Assembly (NCBI GenBank): GCA_029256485.1
Contig: JAQSXU010000215.1
Coordinates: forward strand, 1 to 5,546
Length of the DNA: 5,546 bases
Direction of reading: 5' to 3'
Source of the DNA: Clostridiaceae bacterium
Lineage (GTDB): Bacteria; Bacillota_A; Clostridia; Clostridiales; Clostridiaceae
Part shown: one piece after another, positions 5,188-5,546 of the stretch
How the letters are laid out: each line of letters starts with the position of its first letter
Numbering within the stretch: position 1 is the first letter of the stretch
Position numbers and translations under genes: made by a program
The notes under the pieces: model-generated
What the model was told of the DNA's origin: nothing
What the model saw: the letters and a program-made list of their open reading frames with translations, nothing else
Databases searched by the model: none

Positions 5188-5546
5188 ATGTCTGAGTTTA
5201 TATTTCTTGAAGCTGGGGAGGAACATATTGAAGATTTGCTGAATATCTATAACTATTATGTTTTATATACTACAGCAACTTTTCATGCAAAGCCGTTAAC
5301 AGAAGAAGCAATGCACAGCTTGATTTTCTTTCATAATCCTAAATATAAGACCTTTGTTATGATGAAGGATGATGTTTTAATTGGCTATGTTCTTTTGACA
5401 CAGCATAAAAGCCGTGAAGCTTATGACAGGACGGGTGAAGTGACAGTGTATTTAAAACCGGATTATATCGGTGCAGGAGTAGGCAGCCTTGCAGTGAAGT
5501 ATATAGAAGAATTTGCCAAGCAAAAGGACTTTCATGTTTTAGTAGC
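5188..5546 (+). CDS. GNAT N-acetyltransferase, phosphinothricin-acetyltransferase type (3' end outside window)
   Basis: The first 119 codons of an open frame run off the window edge; the family is usually about 160-190 residues, so roughly a third is missing. The sequence has the N-terminal pattern of Pat/YwnH-like enzymes: LLNIYNYYVLYTTATFH (17-33), a strand VLIGYVLLTQHKSREAYDRTGEVTVYL (63-89, containing the R-x-A-Y-x-x-T-x-E-x-x-V-Y-L signature), and the acetyl-CoA pyrophosphate loop in PDYIGAGVGSLAVKYIEE (91-108, GxGxG at 95-99). It should transfer acetyl from acetyl-CoA to an amine. Relatives act on phosphinothricin, methionine sulfone/sulfoximine or amino acids; which applies here cannot be seen. 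It may be read through from the GerMN-like gene 45 nt upstream, though no functional tie is evident. Confidence 0.88.
   Translation, partial: MSEFIFLEAGEEHIEDLLNIYNYYVLYTTATFHAKPLTEEAMHSLIFFHNPKYKTFVMMKDDVLIGYVLLTQHKSREAYDRTGEVTVYLKPDYIGAGVGSLAVKYIEEFAKQKDFHVLV

Noticed and set aside
1..5546. A phage-defence island, mobile element or biosynthetic cluster
   Set aside because: No recombinase, transposase, nuclease, terminal repeats or synthase-type genes were found, and the genes fall into several unlinked transcription units.

Overview
This window is a low-GC, AT-rich stretch with strong AGGAGG-type ribosome binding sites, some GTG starts, lipobox-type lipoproteins and classic hairpin-plus-U terminators. 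Together these point to a Firmicute, most likely an anaerobic, spore-forming member of the Clostridia. The spore link rests only on a GerMN-like lipoprotein and general resemblance. Species cannot be named from the sequence.

All eight genes lie on the + strand. (1) Positions 1-114 hold the C-terminal tail of an alpha/beta hydrolase, followed by a small flavodoxin-like protein (184-723). (2) A probable two-gene unit follows: an HD-domain phosphohydrolase of the YfbR/HDDC2 type (819-1412) and a metallo-beta-lactamase-fold hydrolase of the COG1237 type (1443-2279). (3) After a good promoter candidate and a long leader rich in hairpins comes a lipoprotein with an LprI/DUF1311-like domain (2520-3134), closed by a terminator at 3203-3245. 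(4) An AraC-type regulator with a C-terminal GyrI-like effector-binding domain (3387-4265) follows; its promoter region carries a 28-bp dyad and it ends in a very strong terminator (4285-4328). (5) Last are a lipoprotein with a coiled coil and a GerMN-like domain (4468-5142) and the first two thirds of a GNAT acetyltransferase of the phosphinothricin-acetyltransferase type (5188 to the window edge).

The genes do not form one obvious pathway. They look like several short transcription units of accessory metabolism, surface proteins and one-component regulation. The AraC-GyrI gene is insulated by terminators on both sides and probably senses a small hydrophobic or cationic compound. No RNA gene, CRISPR array, insertion sequence or integrase was seen. 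No new multi-gene system can be claimed. The most interesting signals are small: a strong in-frame internal translation start that would release the effector-binding domain of the AraC regulator as a separate 165-residue protein, the dyad in that gene's promoter, and the structured leader before the LprI-like lipoprotein.
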